From contig WPDH01000156.1 in the NCBI GenBank assembly GCA_019137255.1, positions 62,001 through 126,000 of the forward strand: a DNA stretch of 64,000 nucleotides. Reading direction: 5' to 3'. The position numbers and the translations under genes are program-made. Under the pieces are notes generated by a model. The model was not told where the DNA came from. It saw only the letters and a list, made by a program, of their open reading frames with translations, and made no database searches. Shown here piece by piece: positions 10,544 through 22,028 of this stretch. Position 1 is the stretch's first letter, and each line of letters opens with the position of its first letter. This DNA comes from Corinectria fuckeliana. Lineage: Eukaryota > Ascomycota > Sordariomycetes > Hypocreales > Nectriaceae.

Positions 10544-13162
10544 TCATGCCATATTATCAGGGTGGAACTTGCAAGTTGCCTTGTGCGCAGTATTGTCGCC
10601 AGCTATAATGTCACGGTGATTTGCGCCACACTCGAAGCAGTACTGATAATGGCATTTCACGCCTGTCGGGAGTCAGTGACTTTCGCTCACAGCGACCAGC
10701 GGTCGTGTCGGTGGTCTCATTCAGCGGCCGCCACTGCAATTGACGTTGTGGCGCCTGGACCATTTATTGTAGCAAGCCCAGCAGAACTCGTGTTTGCATT
10801 GAATGCCTGCCATGATTGGATTAGTGTCTTCAATGGCATGGACGGAAGATGCTGGTGTGAGAAACCCACCATTTAGGGGACGGGGCAAGGCTTCGGGGCG
10901 CAAGAAGGGTAGGACTAGGGTAAGAAGGAAGGGCAACTTACAAGTCATATGTGAACTGCAACAACAAGGGTTAGCTTGCCGTCATGATAAGAAGATGTAG
11001 TGTTTTCACTTACCAACCATCGTTCTTCTCAATTGCCCATCCGCATCCAGGACATGGCTTCGTTGTTGACTGTACAGTCGCTTCGCTTTGTTTCTCCTCT
11101 CTCTTCCGCCTGGCCGCGATCTGGCGCACCAACTCTGCCGCCTTTCTTGCTTGATCTCTCTCCTGCCGAGCTCTCTCTTCTCGGCGCTCCATTTCAGCCT
11201 GTTCGTCGGCCATCATGTTCTGAGCCATAGCTCTGTCGGCCTCCAGCTGAGCTCGCTGGGACTCGGACCATGCCTCATTCTCAAGTTCGAGCCGAGAGCG
11301 GAAGTTTTCGGGATCGGCAAGGAGTTGGTCGTATTCGTCGCACGAAAGGTTCTCGTGCCAGGGAACGTTGTGGTGGAAGCAAGAACGGTGGTTACAGTGC
11401 AGACAAGTGACGATGGGCTGCTCTTCGCCAGATTCGTGGATCTGCCCAGAGCCGCAGCCAGATGTACACCAGACGAAGTTATCGGCCTCTGACATGGCCG
11501 CGCGGAGAGCCAACGTCTCGTACCTATCTCCAAGTCAGGTCTGGCTCGTCCGACACCTGTTCAATAGACATACCTCATAAAGGTCTGCTTGTTGGCGTAA
11601 CGCTGGATATCAGCATACTCTAGTAGTTCGCGACACTCGGGACATCTGATCTCAGTCCAGAGTTTACTATTCAGATCTGACTCGATAGAGAGCTGAACAC
11701 ATTCTAGGCACGTAGTGGGGGGGTGACTGCACGAGGCAGTGATTGAAAACCGCGGGAAGAACTCGACGCCCTTGGTCTCGGTGCAGACCACGCACTCCAG
11801 GTCACCCATTGCAGTACTGGCAGGCTCCCGTTTATGCGTGACGATGACATCTGAAGTGTCGGCGGCCTTTTGGTATCGTTGGCCGAAGCTGGGAGGGAGC
11901 AATAATTTCTTAGTATCATTGAATAAAGTAGGTATTCGAAAGAGACGGCTTAGCAAATGGAGAAAAAATAACAGCACAATAAACAGGGGGTGTGCATGAC
12001 TATGAAACACACGACACAACACATAAACAGCGGGTTGCAGATGACCTCCAACTAGAAGGTACCCGGCATAACCGAGACTTGGGTTGGGAGGGTTTCGGGA
12101 GACCTACCGGAAATCATCAGCTACTTCGCCTCTAGACTGATCCAGCCGGCGGAGATATGCTACTGTCATAGCACGGTCCTGCTGCTCAAAGAGGGCAACG
12201 TACGGGTTAAGAGAGCTCGACGAGGAGGCGGGGATGGTGGAATCACGCTGAAGGGCCTCGTCCCGCGGCTTGGGCGCCTCCTGGGGAGGCTCCTCAAAAT
12301 GGTGAACACCCGTGTCGTCGAGATCGAGGATGGAGGTCGAGATGGGCGCATATCCACGCCGGGGTATGGAACTTCGCGCGGGGGGCGGCGTTTCGGGTGT
12401 AGTCGTGCTAAAAGAGGCGAACTCGTCGTCGTCCAAGAGCGCCGGGGTGTTGTAGTGGAAAGCTGGCTGCGTCGACTCTGGTCCAGGAGCGGAGGGAGCT
12501 TGCTGCTGGAGAGGATCTTGAGTGAGGGGCACTTCTTCGCGGGACGACGTGCGAGACCTTGGGGATGGAGGCGAACTCTGGGAATTTCGAGACGGAGTCT
12601 CAGACGGCATATCAGAGTTGTGCTGCGACGCATTCTCTGCCAGCGACTCCCGAGCAGCTTCATCCTCATCGTCGTCTTGGCGCTGCTGCTCCTCGTCGGT
12701 TTCTTCGTCGTCGACCAGCCAGATGGACTCGTCGTCGCCGCCGAAGCCGCCCATGATGTCCGGGTTGATGTGCCCGTAGATGGCCGAGTTGACCAGCATG
12801 TTGTTCTTGAGGGGCGAGGCTTCAATGTAGGGAACGTACTTGGGGGCGAAGGGATCTGACTCTGGGTTTGTGTGGACGGATTCGGCGCCGGGCTCCTCGA
12901 GTACTGGCTCCTCGACGGGCGGCGTTGGCTCACGATGGGTTAATGGAGGAGCTGGCAGAGGCACCGGAGCTGGAGAGTTGACGTCGCGATCTCTTGTGGT
13001 ATTGTTCAAGCTCAAATGCGTGGTGTCGGTGTTGGTGTTGGTGCTAGTGCTGGTGGTGTCGGTAGTAGTGACGGAGCTGTAATCCGGGGCCGGGTCCGTA
13101 GTCGTTGGCGCCTTCTTCTTGCGGAATACGGTGGTCGCCTTCTTCTTGATATTCCGGAACAT
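10544..13162 (-). CDS. RBR-type (RING1-IBR-RING2) E3 ubiquitin ligase, 670-aa isoform b
   Basis: RBR ligases take ubiquitin from an E2 onto a RING2 cysteine and pass it to substrate. Exons on the minus strand: 13162-12108, 11888-11574, 11523-11014, 10955-10942 (14 nt) and 10662-10544; all junctions keep phase. Residues 1-350 are low-complexity (Thr, Ser, Pro, Asp/Glu). RING1 begins at CVVCTETKGVEFFP near residue 384 and ends with CPECRELL. The IBR holds WCTSGCGSGQIHE...CLHCNHRSCFHH, followed by a long charged helix (about 535-600). RING2: C614, C617, predicted catalytic C627 (KNDGCSHMTC), C632, C635, C640, C643, H647 or H658, C662. This last exon gives the tail CHYQYCFECGANHRDIIAG...CKFHPDN usual for fungal RBR proteins. 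An alternative last exon (10721-10806) is listed separately. Substrate unknown. Confidence 0.88.
10721..10806 (-). CDS. Alternative terminal coding exon (5a) of the RBR ligase, second RING2 half
   Basis: An 86-nt exon candidate preceded by an acceptor (CATGGCAG) with an upstream CACTAATCC branch site. It is in the same phase as the exon at 10544-10662. Joined to the 14-nt exon it continues HMT-CIQCKHEFCWACYNKWSRRHNVNC and stops, giving 659 aa. It supplies its own four RING2 cysteines (C632, C635, C640, C643) plus H651 and C655. No donor in it links in frame to the 10544-10662 exon, so the two look mutually exclusive. This is read from the sequence; expression is unproven. Confidence 0.6.
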
Positions 13163-14741
13163 GTCTTGGTTGGGCTAGTTCCAAGGCAGGAAAGGAAAAG
13201 GGAAGGAGGCTCGAGGCAGGAAGGCTTCCAGGAGGAAGTCGGCAAGAGGAAAGGAAGAAAATAACGAAGAGGGAGTGAGGGAGTGTTGGAAGGCGGGAGC
13301 GAACTAGCTCCAGTGTGCCATGAGAGATGCAGACAGACAATGTGGAGCTAGAACACCTTGAGCGCAGTGCAGGTCGTGTAAGGCGGACGCTGGAAGGAAC
13401 ACAATGTTAGATGGAGTGAATGAACAAGAGGGAGGGATGCAAGCCGACACAACTGTAAACGCATGGTAATAATAACCTCGAGCTTCTGGTCCACCTGTGA
13501 CTGCCCGACGTGAGCCATGACGCACCGCCGCCCTACAGGTCCTAACTGTAGGTAGGTACCTAGAGCATCAAAGAGTCGAAGCCTCCAAATCAAACCCTGG
13601 CGCACCTATCTAACATTCACAGAAGTGTCCTATGGAGGCTCCCCCCCCCCCGCCCCCCATTCCACTCCCAAATGCTCCGGGGCCAGTCGCTTACTCTCCA
13701 GCGCGCCGTCATGGCCAAGGCCGGTGCCTCCGCCGTTGGGCTGACTGCGCTCCTGTCCAATAGCGAGGCCAATTGCCAGAACAAGCACAGGGCACTCTCC
13801 CCCTCTCTCCAAGGCGAACCACATGGATTCATGGATCGCTTCCAATGGATCCTTCCTTCCCACTGTCCGCCCGCCTGGACACAGCAGCGCGGACGCCCTA
13901 CGAAGTACAGCTACCAGTAGCTATCTGTTAGACAGAATATAACTCAGACAACTATGCGAAATATGCAATAAGGCCACAATTTTGCTAAAATGGTGTAATG
14001 GTTGAATCTGACACTATCTAACTACTTAAGTACCTACGTAGGCAGCTTACTAGGTTGCTGCGCCCCCAAATGCAGATCCCTGCAGTCGGGTGGCACCATC
14101 ACTCCACGCTCCACTCTTGCCCGCTCTGTACCGGTACATTCACTTCAACAAGGCCTGGGCTTTCTTGGCGTCCGTGACAGGGGGGCATCCCACTACTAGT
14201 AGATTACTTCGCACCCAAGTATGACTTGGTAGGCGGACCACGAAAACGCCTTACGGCCAAGAGTAGACTCGGCGCCGAATGGAGCGAAACGGACAGCACG
14301 GCAATATCCTGGGCTCACCATCTCGACGTACCGACGTGTTTCTACGACGGGGATTTGGAAACCTGGGAGTTAACGGGTTTCCAAATTTGAACCTTCCGCC
14401 GGGAATATGCATCATGGTACCATCGTGATCAATAACTTCAAAAGGACGCGTACGTACCAAAGGAATCAACGTTGCAAGCAAACTTGGTACCGATATGGTT
14501 CACCCTTGATTGTTTGTTTTTCAATAGCTATCTCCCAAATAAACTCCCGGGCTTCTCCTAAAACCCTCAAACCATCATCCCGTCTATCTGGATGCAGCGT
14601 AGCATTCATCGTAAAGCTAGGCAGATGCATTGCAAACACATTCTCATCCGCTGTGTGTAAAGCGAGAAAAAACAAAGAAATGGTGGGAATTTATCACCAT
14701 GGCATCAGCGCCAACAATACCATCGCCATGGCTGTCAAAAT
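13163..14741. other. Intergenic region, no gene seen
   Basis: About 1.6 kb between the RBR start and the 3' end of the coiled-coil gene. It carries a C-rich tract (13641-13658), a TAGGTAGGTACCTAG motif (about 13549-13563) and AT-rich patches around 13930-14040. Small frames show no family resemblance. Confidence 0.45.
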
Positions 14742-16762
14742 TCATCCCCATCGAAACTGTGCGGTCCAGCTATCGCCCGGACGCTCGCTCTTGGAGTGGA
14801 ATAGATGCGAGATGATAGTTCTCTCACCCTTCTCGACAAATGCATTTCGCTTCTCTTCGGATCCCCAAGCCACCAGAAGTTGCTGCTTGCGCACTACTAT
14901 AGGCTCCTTGATGGAATCCTTTTGCCCAATCTGTCGCATGTACAGCGACGGCACCACCGTACACACGTTGAGGAGCCGGTGGTATAGCTCCTTCTTAGAC
15001 GGCTGCGGGTCTAGCTTGGCCAGGTTAAATGCTTTGCGGTTTTGCAGAATGTTGCGACAGTCAAGGTTCTTGAGCGAGTCAATAAACTCGGGCGACGCGT
15101 TGAGCTCGCCTCCGGGGCTCCACATGATGTATGGGTTGATGTCGAGATAGAAGTGATGTGTCGACACCTGCAGCTTCTCGTACAGCTTCATGGCTGGCCA
15201 CACGCAGTTGTCGTCCATTTGTTCGTAGAACCAGCTCATCTTTTCCTTCTTGCAGAAAACTTTGAGAATGCTGCACAATTCAATCGTCATGTCCTTGCGT
15301 CGCCGGTCTCGCACCGATCGGAAGGGCGGCGAACTTAGGAGGGCATTGTACGCCTCCGCAGTCCAAGTTCGAACGGAAAAGAGATCTAAATCAAGTCAGT
15401 TCTAGAGTCCTTCAAGGCTGCCGGATAATGCACACGAGGGAAAATACCTCTCTTGGGCTCAACGGACATCTGCATGCTGTTCTCGATGAAGCTAACGACT
15501 TCAGTGTACTTAGGAATGTCGCTGTACAAGATGGCCTGGAAGATGTTGTCGTGCAGATATCGAAGAATTATGGACGCAATGATGTCCTCGTCCGTCTCAG
15601 GGAATGAGGAGGCATGGACTAGATCGGGGTATTGATGAAGAGTCCTCTTGAACTTGTTGGCGTCCGAATTTCGCTTTCGAGCGATGTTCAAGACGCCTTC
15701 AAAGCCTTCAACTGGGTCTTCCAGCCAAGGTTCCATAAGCTTTTGAACCCAATCCTGGATCAGCTCAACGAGTGCATCGTATTCCTAAGCACCGAGGTTA
15801 GCACTCATCTAGTGATGTGGGCCTGCGGGTTCGCAGCTGTCAGCGGAACTTACTCGGCCAATCTCCTCAGGAGTGAGGTCTTTGCGATAGGGCTGAAGGC
15901 TGAAGATATGCGACTGGGCGTCGTTGAGTTGCTCCCTAAGAGCACGGTTCTCTTCCAGCGACTTCTCCAAGTCGCGCGCCAGAGACTCGGTGTCACGCTC
16001 AATATCGGTCATGCCAGAGTTCATTGTTTGCTTCATCTCGTTGATGCGCTCCGAGGCACGCTCGGATTTTTCTTCGGCAATTTGCTTCTCGGTGATGAGG
16101 GTGTTCATCTTTCTGGAAAGGTCCTGGGCGTGGCGGCGCAGGCGGGTGTTTTCTTCGTGGAGCTTGGATTCGGAACTGGGGGCTTTGCGCCGGGCGAAGC
16201 TGGTTTTCTCGTAGCCTGCGGGCAAGTCGTCGTCATCGGGCTCGTCCTCTTCGGCAGTTGGCGGAAGACCGGATTTGCGATCCGGCGCCTGATAGGAAAC
16301 GGCATCAAACATTTCCATCGTCGAAACGTCAAGCATGCTGGTGCTGGCGGTCGGGTCCAAATCCATCAGCATCTCTCGGTCGCCGTCTCTGTCGCTCGTG
16401 GCCTCGAAATCTTTTTCGGGGACGTTCTTTCCCTTGGATTTAGGCTTGCCTCTGGGTGGGAGTCCCGGCTCCTTGTCTTCGAAGTCCGTAGCAGCTTCGC
16501 TATAGCTTGGCTTGGGCCGCATATTGTCAAGCGGAATCTGGCCCTGGCCGGAGTCGCCTGCCATGTCGTTCTGGGAGCTTGGTGCGAGGATAGCTTCGGT
16601 TTGCGCCTCGGTGTTGGCTTTGGTGTTTGTCTTGTTGTGAGTCTTGTGAGCCTTGGAACCGGCAGCAACGTCGGGCTTCTCTTGCGTGTCGATGGGCTCT
16701 TTGGCAAGTACAGCAGGAGCAGGAGCAGGAGAGGGGGCGCTCCTCTTCTTAGATTCCGCCAT
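14742..16762 (-). CDS. Coiled-coil protein of unknown function
   Basis: Exons 16762-15854, 15784-15448 and 15385-14742 join in phase (introns 69 and 62 bp) to 629 aa. Residues 1-200 are low-complexity and highly charged with Lys/Ser/Pro and acidic clusters (EEDEPDDDDLP). Residues about 205-290 form a heptad-rich coiled coil (KLHEENTRLRRHAQDLSRKM through LEKSLEENRALREQL). The C-terminal 330 residues look folded, with many Trp/Tyr/Cys (EYDALVELIQDWVQKLMEPW, YIMWSPGGELNASPEFIDSL). I do not recognise a Pfam family; the C-terminal part resembles uncharacterised proteins repeated in Sordariomycete genomes, which is recollection rather than a search result. A MITE-like element sits 52 bp upstream of the start codon. 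Nuclear or chromatin roles would be guesses. Confidence 0.8.
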
Positions 16763-16813
16763 CAGGAATGAGTGCTAATAATGGTCGGCGAGTATGATGG
16801 AGGGCGGATGGAA

Positions 16814-17124
16814 GGGGGACGGCCGTTTTTGAACAGGCTCTCCACAGGGGACAGGGCATGCTGTACTCCCCTCTATATAGTGTTAAGTATGACATGTTTC
16901 ACTGTGCATGTTGAACTCATTTTCAGACTGGACATACTGGTATCTGTACTAGACATGCTATTGCTATGATTTGAATATAGCCTAAAAGGTATTACATTAA
17001 TATATTTAGTACAGTAGACATACTATAGCTATTTGACATCTACTAACATCATGTTCCTCTATCGCATAGTATGTTAGATTATCAAAACCTGCACTAGGAG
17101 CTTGTTCAAAAACGGCCATCCCCC
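16814..17124. mobile_element. MITE-like element with 27-bp terminal inverted repeats
   Basis: The left end (16814-16840) begins GGGGGACGGCCGTTTTTGAA and the right end (17098-17124), read on the minus strand, begins GGGGGATGGCCGTTTTTGAA. The two ends agree at 25 of 27 positions. The 257-bp interior is AT-rich and has no coding frame. No clear target-site duplication is visible next to the ends (GAA / GGT). This fits a non-autonomous DNA transposon or its relic; the superfamily cannot be told from the ends alone. Confidence 0.7.
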
Positions 17125-18802
17125 GGTAGGAGTAAACCAGCTGGGTTTTGTGAGACGAGTATTCGTACCTGTCTATCGTTCACTGTTGAGCTGCCGAGCT
17201 TTGAAAGCCTGACTGCCCCCTCTGATGGAATGGATGCCTCTTGGCGGCTACGGGGCAGTGCAATGGGCTGAATTGCTGCGTAGGGGGCGGGGGGCATTGA
17301 AAGAGCCCACTTGGTGTAGATAGATGATGGGGGGCTGTATAAGTGATGAGACAGCCCGGTGGAGGGGCACCTGAACTAGTACAGGCACGCTACGGAGCCC
17401 TATCAATGGAATCATGCCAAGTACCGGTACGTGCACTTAAGTCCAGGGTGGTTTGCGGGGATGCACATCCATGGCTGCCTAGTATCGATTCCTGTCACTA
17501 GGTAGGTACCTAGCTTACAGCGTTGCAATCTGGAACTGATGGAACCCGACCACAGCTCCAGAGCGCCCTCTCTTCTGAGGTCGGAACTATACGTACGAAG
17601 TACCCAGGTTTAGATTTACAGGTGCCGCTGCAGCTGCAGCTGAATCCGGAGTCAGTGAAGGATCCAGGCCGGCTCTAGCCAGGTATCGGGGGCCTCGTGC
17701 GTGGTGGGTGTAGTAAGTGCAGTAGGCGCTGCAGAGCTGCACAGCTGTGAACAGAGCTGCCGAGAGTCAGCCACTCAGACCCATCCATTGATGTTTGCAG
17801 GCCGGCCACCTTATCCTGTCGCTGATGGCTGTGCATTCACTTCTTGTCTGCTGAAGGCTCAGCTAGAGCAGAGTCGAGATACCCCTCGGGGCATAAGGTC
17901 GTGAGTCCGTCTCTCCAGGGCTTGCAGATTGCCGTTTCACCGGGGAGTCATCCTTTGACGAGACGCCGCATGTATCTATGAGGGCTATTCGTACTAGTAT
18001 GCTTCGGTTGCTCGACAAAGAAAACAAGGCAAACAAGGCAAACCCCCTCTTCAGCTGCATCGTCCAATGAGCTGGAGCTGCAGATGGTGGCTGCATCTGA
18101 TACCCAAGTTTCCTTGTTACAATTAGTATCGTCTATTCGTACGAGATGTTTTCTTATCAGTGACGGCATCTAGCCGAACAAGGCGCCCTGTCCATCATTC
18201 CGTGTTCACCTGTCGCGAATCAGTTCTTCCACAAGTCCCCTCGACCTTGGGTGACCTCGGGCTGACACCCCCATTTCGTCCACACCCTCCTCCTGATAGA
18301 TACCTAGTCTAAGTGTTGGGTGGTGCATCTACTGTGGGCCGCCTCAGCCGCAGCCGCATTCACAGGGCAAAGACGGGTCCTTCGGTCTGGAGCTAGCTCT
18401 AGGTTCAGGGCGCGATGAAAGCGGCCCCAAGGCAGAATCTCCAAAGTACTGGAGCTAGGTACCTATCTAGGACCACCCACAGTTCGAGGTCCTCGGAGAG
18501 CCTTGTCCTAGGCCGACTCCATTAGCCGAGTATTAGTCCTCATGACTGACAGCTTCAAGTTAGTTCTCTTCTGCCCGGCGGGCCATGCCGGCGGTTAGAC
18601 ATGGGCCTGGGTGAGGTGATGGCTGCCTTGTCTGGTCTTCCATGTTTCTTATTCCTCCACTTGAAACTGGTAGATTACGGGGTAAGTTACTGGTCGCAGC
18701 TTCGCCCCCGCCTCGTTCAATCATGGTTTGCACCTTAGGTAGGTAGGGAGGGAGGCTGTATTCGTACGGCTGACTGTAGGGCTACATGTCGCTATACCCA
18801 CC

Positions 18803-18872
18803 TCACACTGACACTCACACTGACACTCACTCACATTCACACGGACACTCGCACACTCGCACTCAAACACTC
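18803..18872. repeat. CACTCACACTGA-type simple repeat
   Basis: An irregular array of CACTCACACTGACACTCAC-like units about 70 bp long, in the upstream region of the Hsp70-like gene. Confidence 0.7.
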
Positions 18873-19394
18873 TCCATTGCACCTTCCACAACGCCCAGAA
18901 TTTGTACTGTGCTACTTGCATTGTCCTACTAGTACTTACCTACTTACTTAAGTAGGTCGAGGGATGCCTGGCAAGGAGGTACATCTACCTTTCGCTTTCC
19001 AAGGTACTACCTGAGGTTAGAATCTAAGACTCTTTCATCACACCCGCATCCTGCCTTGAGCGAGCGGGCTTGGCTGACATTCACCCATCCCTCATTCAAC
19101 CTTTTAAGCGCCAATTGCCTTCCACTTCCTTTTGAATCCTTTCTTCCTTTCTTCCATCTCCGTCTTTGTCAGAACCAGAAAACGCCTCTGCTCTCCTCAC
19201 TCATAGGGCCTCGCACTTGGCAACTGTCGACCTATCTAATTACTCAGGCTCCGCCGACGAAAGGGAAGACGGCTCTATACGACGCGCTGAGCTGAGCTCT
19301 AGAGCTGCCTGCGCTGATCCGCACATTACTACTACTACTACTCCTCCACTACCACCCGCATCTCTCTCACTCGCTCATCGAGACACCAGCCAAA

Positions 19395-21353
19395 ATGGAG
19401 TTCGAGAAGCTCAACATTACCGATCGCAAAATCATTGTCGGCATCGACTTTGGTACCACCTACTCCGGTGTTGCCTGGGCCGAGACCCAGCGCCCCGACC
19501 GTCGAACTGCCGTCACTACATGGCCCGTTAGCAAGACAATCCGTGAGGGCGAGTCTTCGGACAAGGTCCCCACCAAGATCCGATACAACGGAGACAATAT
19601 TGAATGGGGGTTCTCTATTCCCATCACCGCCCCTCAAGATGAGGTCATCGAGTGGTTCAAGCTGTAGGTTTGCTCTCGTCGCCATGCACTTGTACTTGTG
19701 GGCATGCCACTGACTCTCCTCCTAGTGACCTCGACCCGTCTCTCCAGGCCATGGGCCAGGCCGTCGGCGCCGATGGTGGCCGCGGAGGTCGCAACGTCGA
19801 CCAGCTTGTCACCGACTACATCTCTGAGCTAGGAGACCACCTCATGTACACCCTGCGAGAGAAGCTCGGTGACAGCATCGTGAAGAGCACTCCTCTTGAA
19901 TTCGTCGTCACTGTTCCCGCCATTTGGAGTGATCTCGCCAAGGATAAGACCAAGAAGGCCTGCCAGGCTGCTTCTGGTCTTTCGGCAACCAAGCAGCCCG
20001 TCCACCTGGTCTCGGAGCCCGAGGCCGCTGCCATCTACGCCCTCCACGGCCTAGATCCCCACGGTCTCAAGGCTGGCGACACCGTCGTCGTCGTCGATGC
20101 TGGTGGCGGTACAGTCGATCTCATTTCCTACACCATCACCGCTCTCAAGCCCATCCTCGAGGTGCAGGAGGCTGCCCCCGGATCCGGTGCCCTGTGTGGC
20201 TCTACCTTCCTCAACATGCGCTTTGCCAAGTATCTCAAGGCAAAGCTTGGCAAGGAGGAGGGCTTCGACGAGGAGGTCCTGGCCGAGGCCATGGAGGTGT
20301 TTGAGAAGAAGGTGAGTTGACTTGCCTAACTATACGCCCCGGGGTTGATAACTAACCCGTTCCCCAGGTCAAACGCCAGTTCGCTTTGAACGTAGGACCC
20401 GACGAGACTTATACCATTCCTGTGGGCGGTCTCGCCAACAACAAGGCTCTTGGGATCACCCGTGGTCGCTTCGCCCTCAAGGCGTCCGACTTGCAGACTA
20501 TTTTTGAGCCTGTCGTACTCGAAGTCATCAGACTAGTCAAGGAGCAGATCTCATCGAGCAACGTGCCCATCCGCGCCGTCCTCCTGGTTGGTGGCTTTGG
20601 CGCCTCCAACTACCTCAAAGAGCGCCTTCGCAACGCCGTCGACAAGAAGATCCAGATCATGCAGCCCCCCAACGCCTGGCAGGCAGTTGTTCAAGGCGCT
20701 GTCATGAAGGGTCTGGCCAACAGCGCCCCGGACGATCTCACCATGGTCAAGATCAAGAACCGAAAGGCTCGAAAGCACTATGGTACCGAGTGGCGATCTC
20801 GCTACGACGAGAAGCTGCACTCAGACCTTAAGAACAAGCGCCAGTGGTGTGGTCTTGATGGCTGCTACAAGATCCACGCCATGGAGTGGTTCATCCAGAG
20901 AGTGAGTACTCACGTAGAATTACACAAACACATTTCGCTAATAGGTATAACAGAGCGACCAAGTCTCGGAGAACGAGCCCTTCTACACGTCATTTGTATG
21001 GACCGGTCTCGTGAGCCAGGGTCGTATCCGCAAGATCAAGATGACCATCTACAGTGACCAGACGTTGCGCGAGGCTCCCATTGTCCGTGACGACAATGTC
21101 AAGGTTCTCTCAAACGTCGAGGCCGACGTCAGCCACATTCCCGAAAACATGCTGGCGCGACGACAGGGCTCCGACGGCCAGTGGTACTATGAGCTTAGCT
21201 GTAAGATTGAGGCAGTATACCTCTCGGCATCAACGACCTACACGCTTCTGTACAACAGTATGTCCCCTCGCTTCCTAGAAGACTATCCTCACAGCGACGC
21301 TAACACAAAATACAGACCAGCGATACAACACGGTGACCTGCGAATACGTCTAG
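19395..21353 (+). CDS. Hsp70-like ATPase (fungal HSPA12-like family)
   Basis: A divergent Hsp70/actin-fold ATPase. Exons 19395-19663, 19726-20311, 20368-20901, 20954-21257 and 21316-21353 join in frame to 576 aa. Visible nucleotide-binding motifs: phosphate-1 VGIDFGTTYSGVAWA near residue 15, connect region around LVSEPEAAAIYAL, phosphate-2 VVVVDAGGGTVDLISY, and adenosine motif AVLLVGGFGASNYLKERL. The C-terminal 180 residues lack the canonical Hsp70 peptide-binding domain and the EEVD tail; they read as a short beta-rich unit (GRIRKIKMTIYSDQTLREAP). Such proteins are numerous in filamentous fungi and mostly uncharacterised; a chaperone role is not established. Intron lengths are 52-62 bp. Long pyrimidine-rich leader upstream. 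Confidence 0.9.
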
Positions 21354-22028
21354 ACATGTAAAGAAATGTCTGGGTAGAGTTATCAGTTTCCTGGAGTTAT
21401 TGGGTTCGGTCAGATAGATTGACAGCTACGAGGGAACTGTGATGTTTGCTTTATGTACTTACGAATGAAATGATACTAATCAATCCCTTGCCATGTTCAT
21501 CTCAATTTGTGATTGTTCTTGAGCTGTCGACTTTTGTCAATAACTTATTATTCACTAGATGACCATCCTTGACAAGTGATAGCTAAATGTTTGCAATTGT
21601 CTAAGTCTACGAAGATGTTGGACCTAGAGCAGGCCCATGTCTTTGCAATCCGCTTATTGCCTGGTTTATATGCCTGAGAAACATGCCGAGTCTCTTAACT
21701 TGAACATTGCATTCCGTATGACGTTTACAGCAACAACTCTATCTTGTGGCACGGGCAGACACTATAAAGAGGAAATACATGCTACAGCATAGTGGCACAA
21801 ATGTCTTGAGAAGTGCGACGTTAACGCATGCCTTCGAATATAGCTCGTAACATCACGGATGGGCTTTCCGCCTATTCGGAGCACTTTGATGTAGTAGCAT
21901 TGTGAGTGCAAGATGAACGAACTACTTAAAAATAAAAATAAAGATTCCTGCACGCGCGTCTGTTGATATGAGTCTCCCTCTTCATACCTCAAGACAGAGT
22001 AGGCCCCAGTTCACATGTCGAGTGGTCG
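21354..22028. other. Convergent intergenic region, AT-rich
   Basis: About 0.67 kb between the 3' ends of the Hsp70-like gene and the kinase gene. AT-rich 3' UTR-like sequence with poly-A patches (21930-21945). No coding frame of note. Confidence 0.45.

Larger units (their letters stand above)
16763..19394. other. Long intergenic region with repeats, no gene seen
   Basis: 2.6 kb between divergent genes. It holds a 311-bp inverted-repeat element (16814-17124), several TAGGTACC-type palindromes (17498-17513, 18452-18475, 18930-18955) and a CACTCACACTGA-type simple repeat (18803-18872). From about 19060 it becomes the pyrimidine-rich leader of the Hsp70-like gene. No convincing coding frame. Confidence 0.5.

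Noticed and set aside
12108..13162. Treating the 352-residue low-complexity frame as a separate gene from the RING/IBR exons
   Set aside because: Its end has a donor (GTAGGT) that joins in phase to the next exon through a 219-bp intron with a good acceptor, so it is the N-terminus of the RBR protein.
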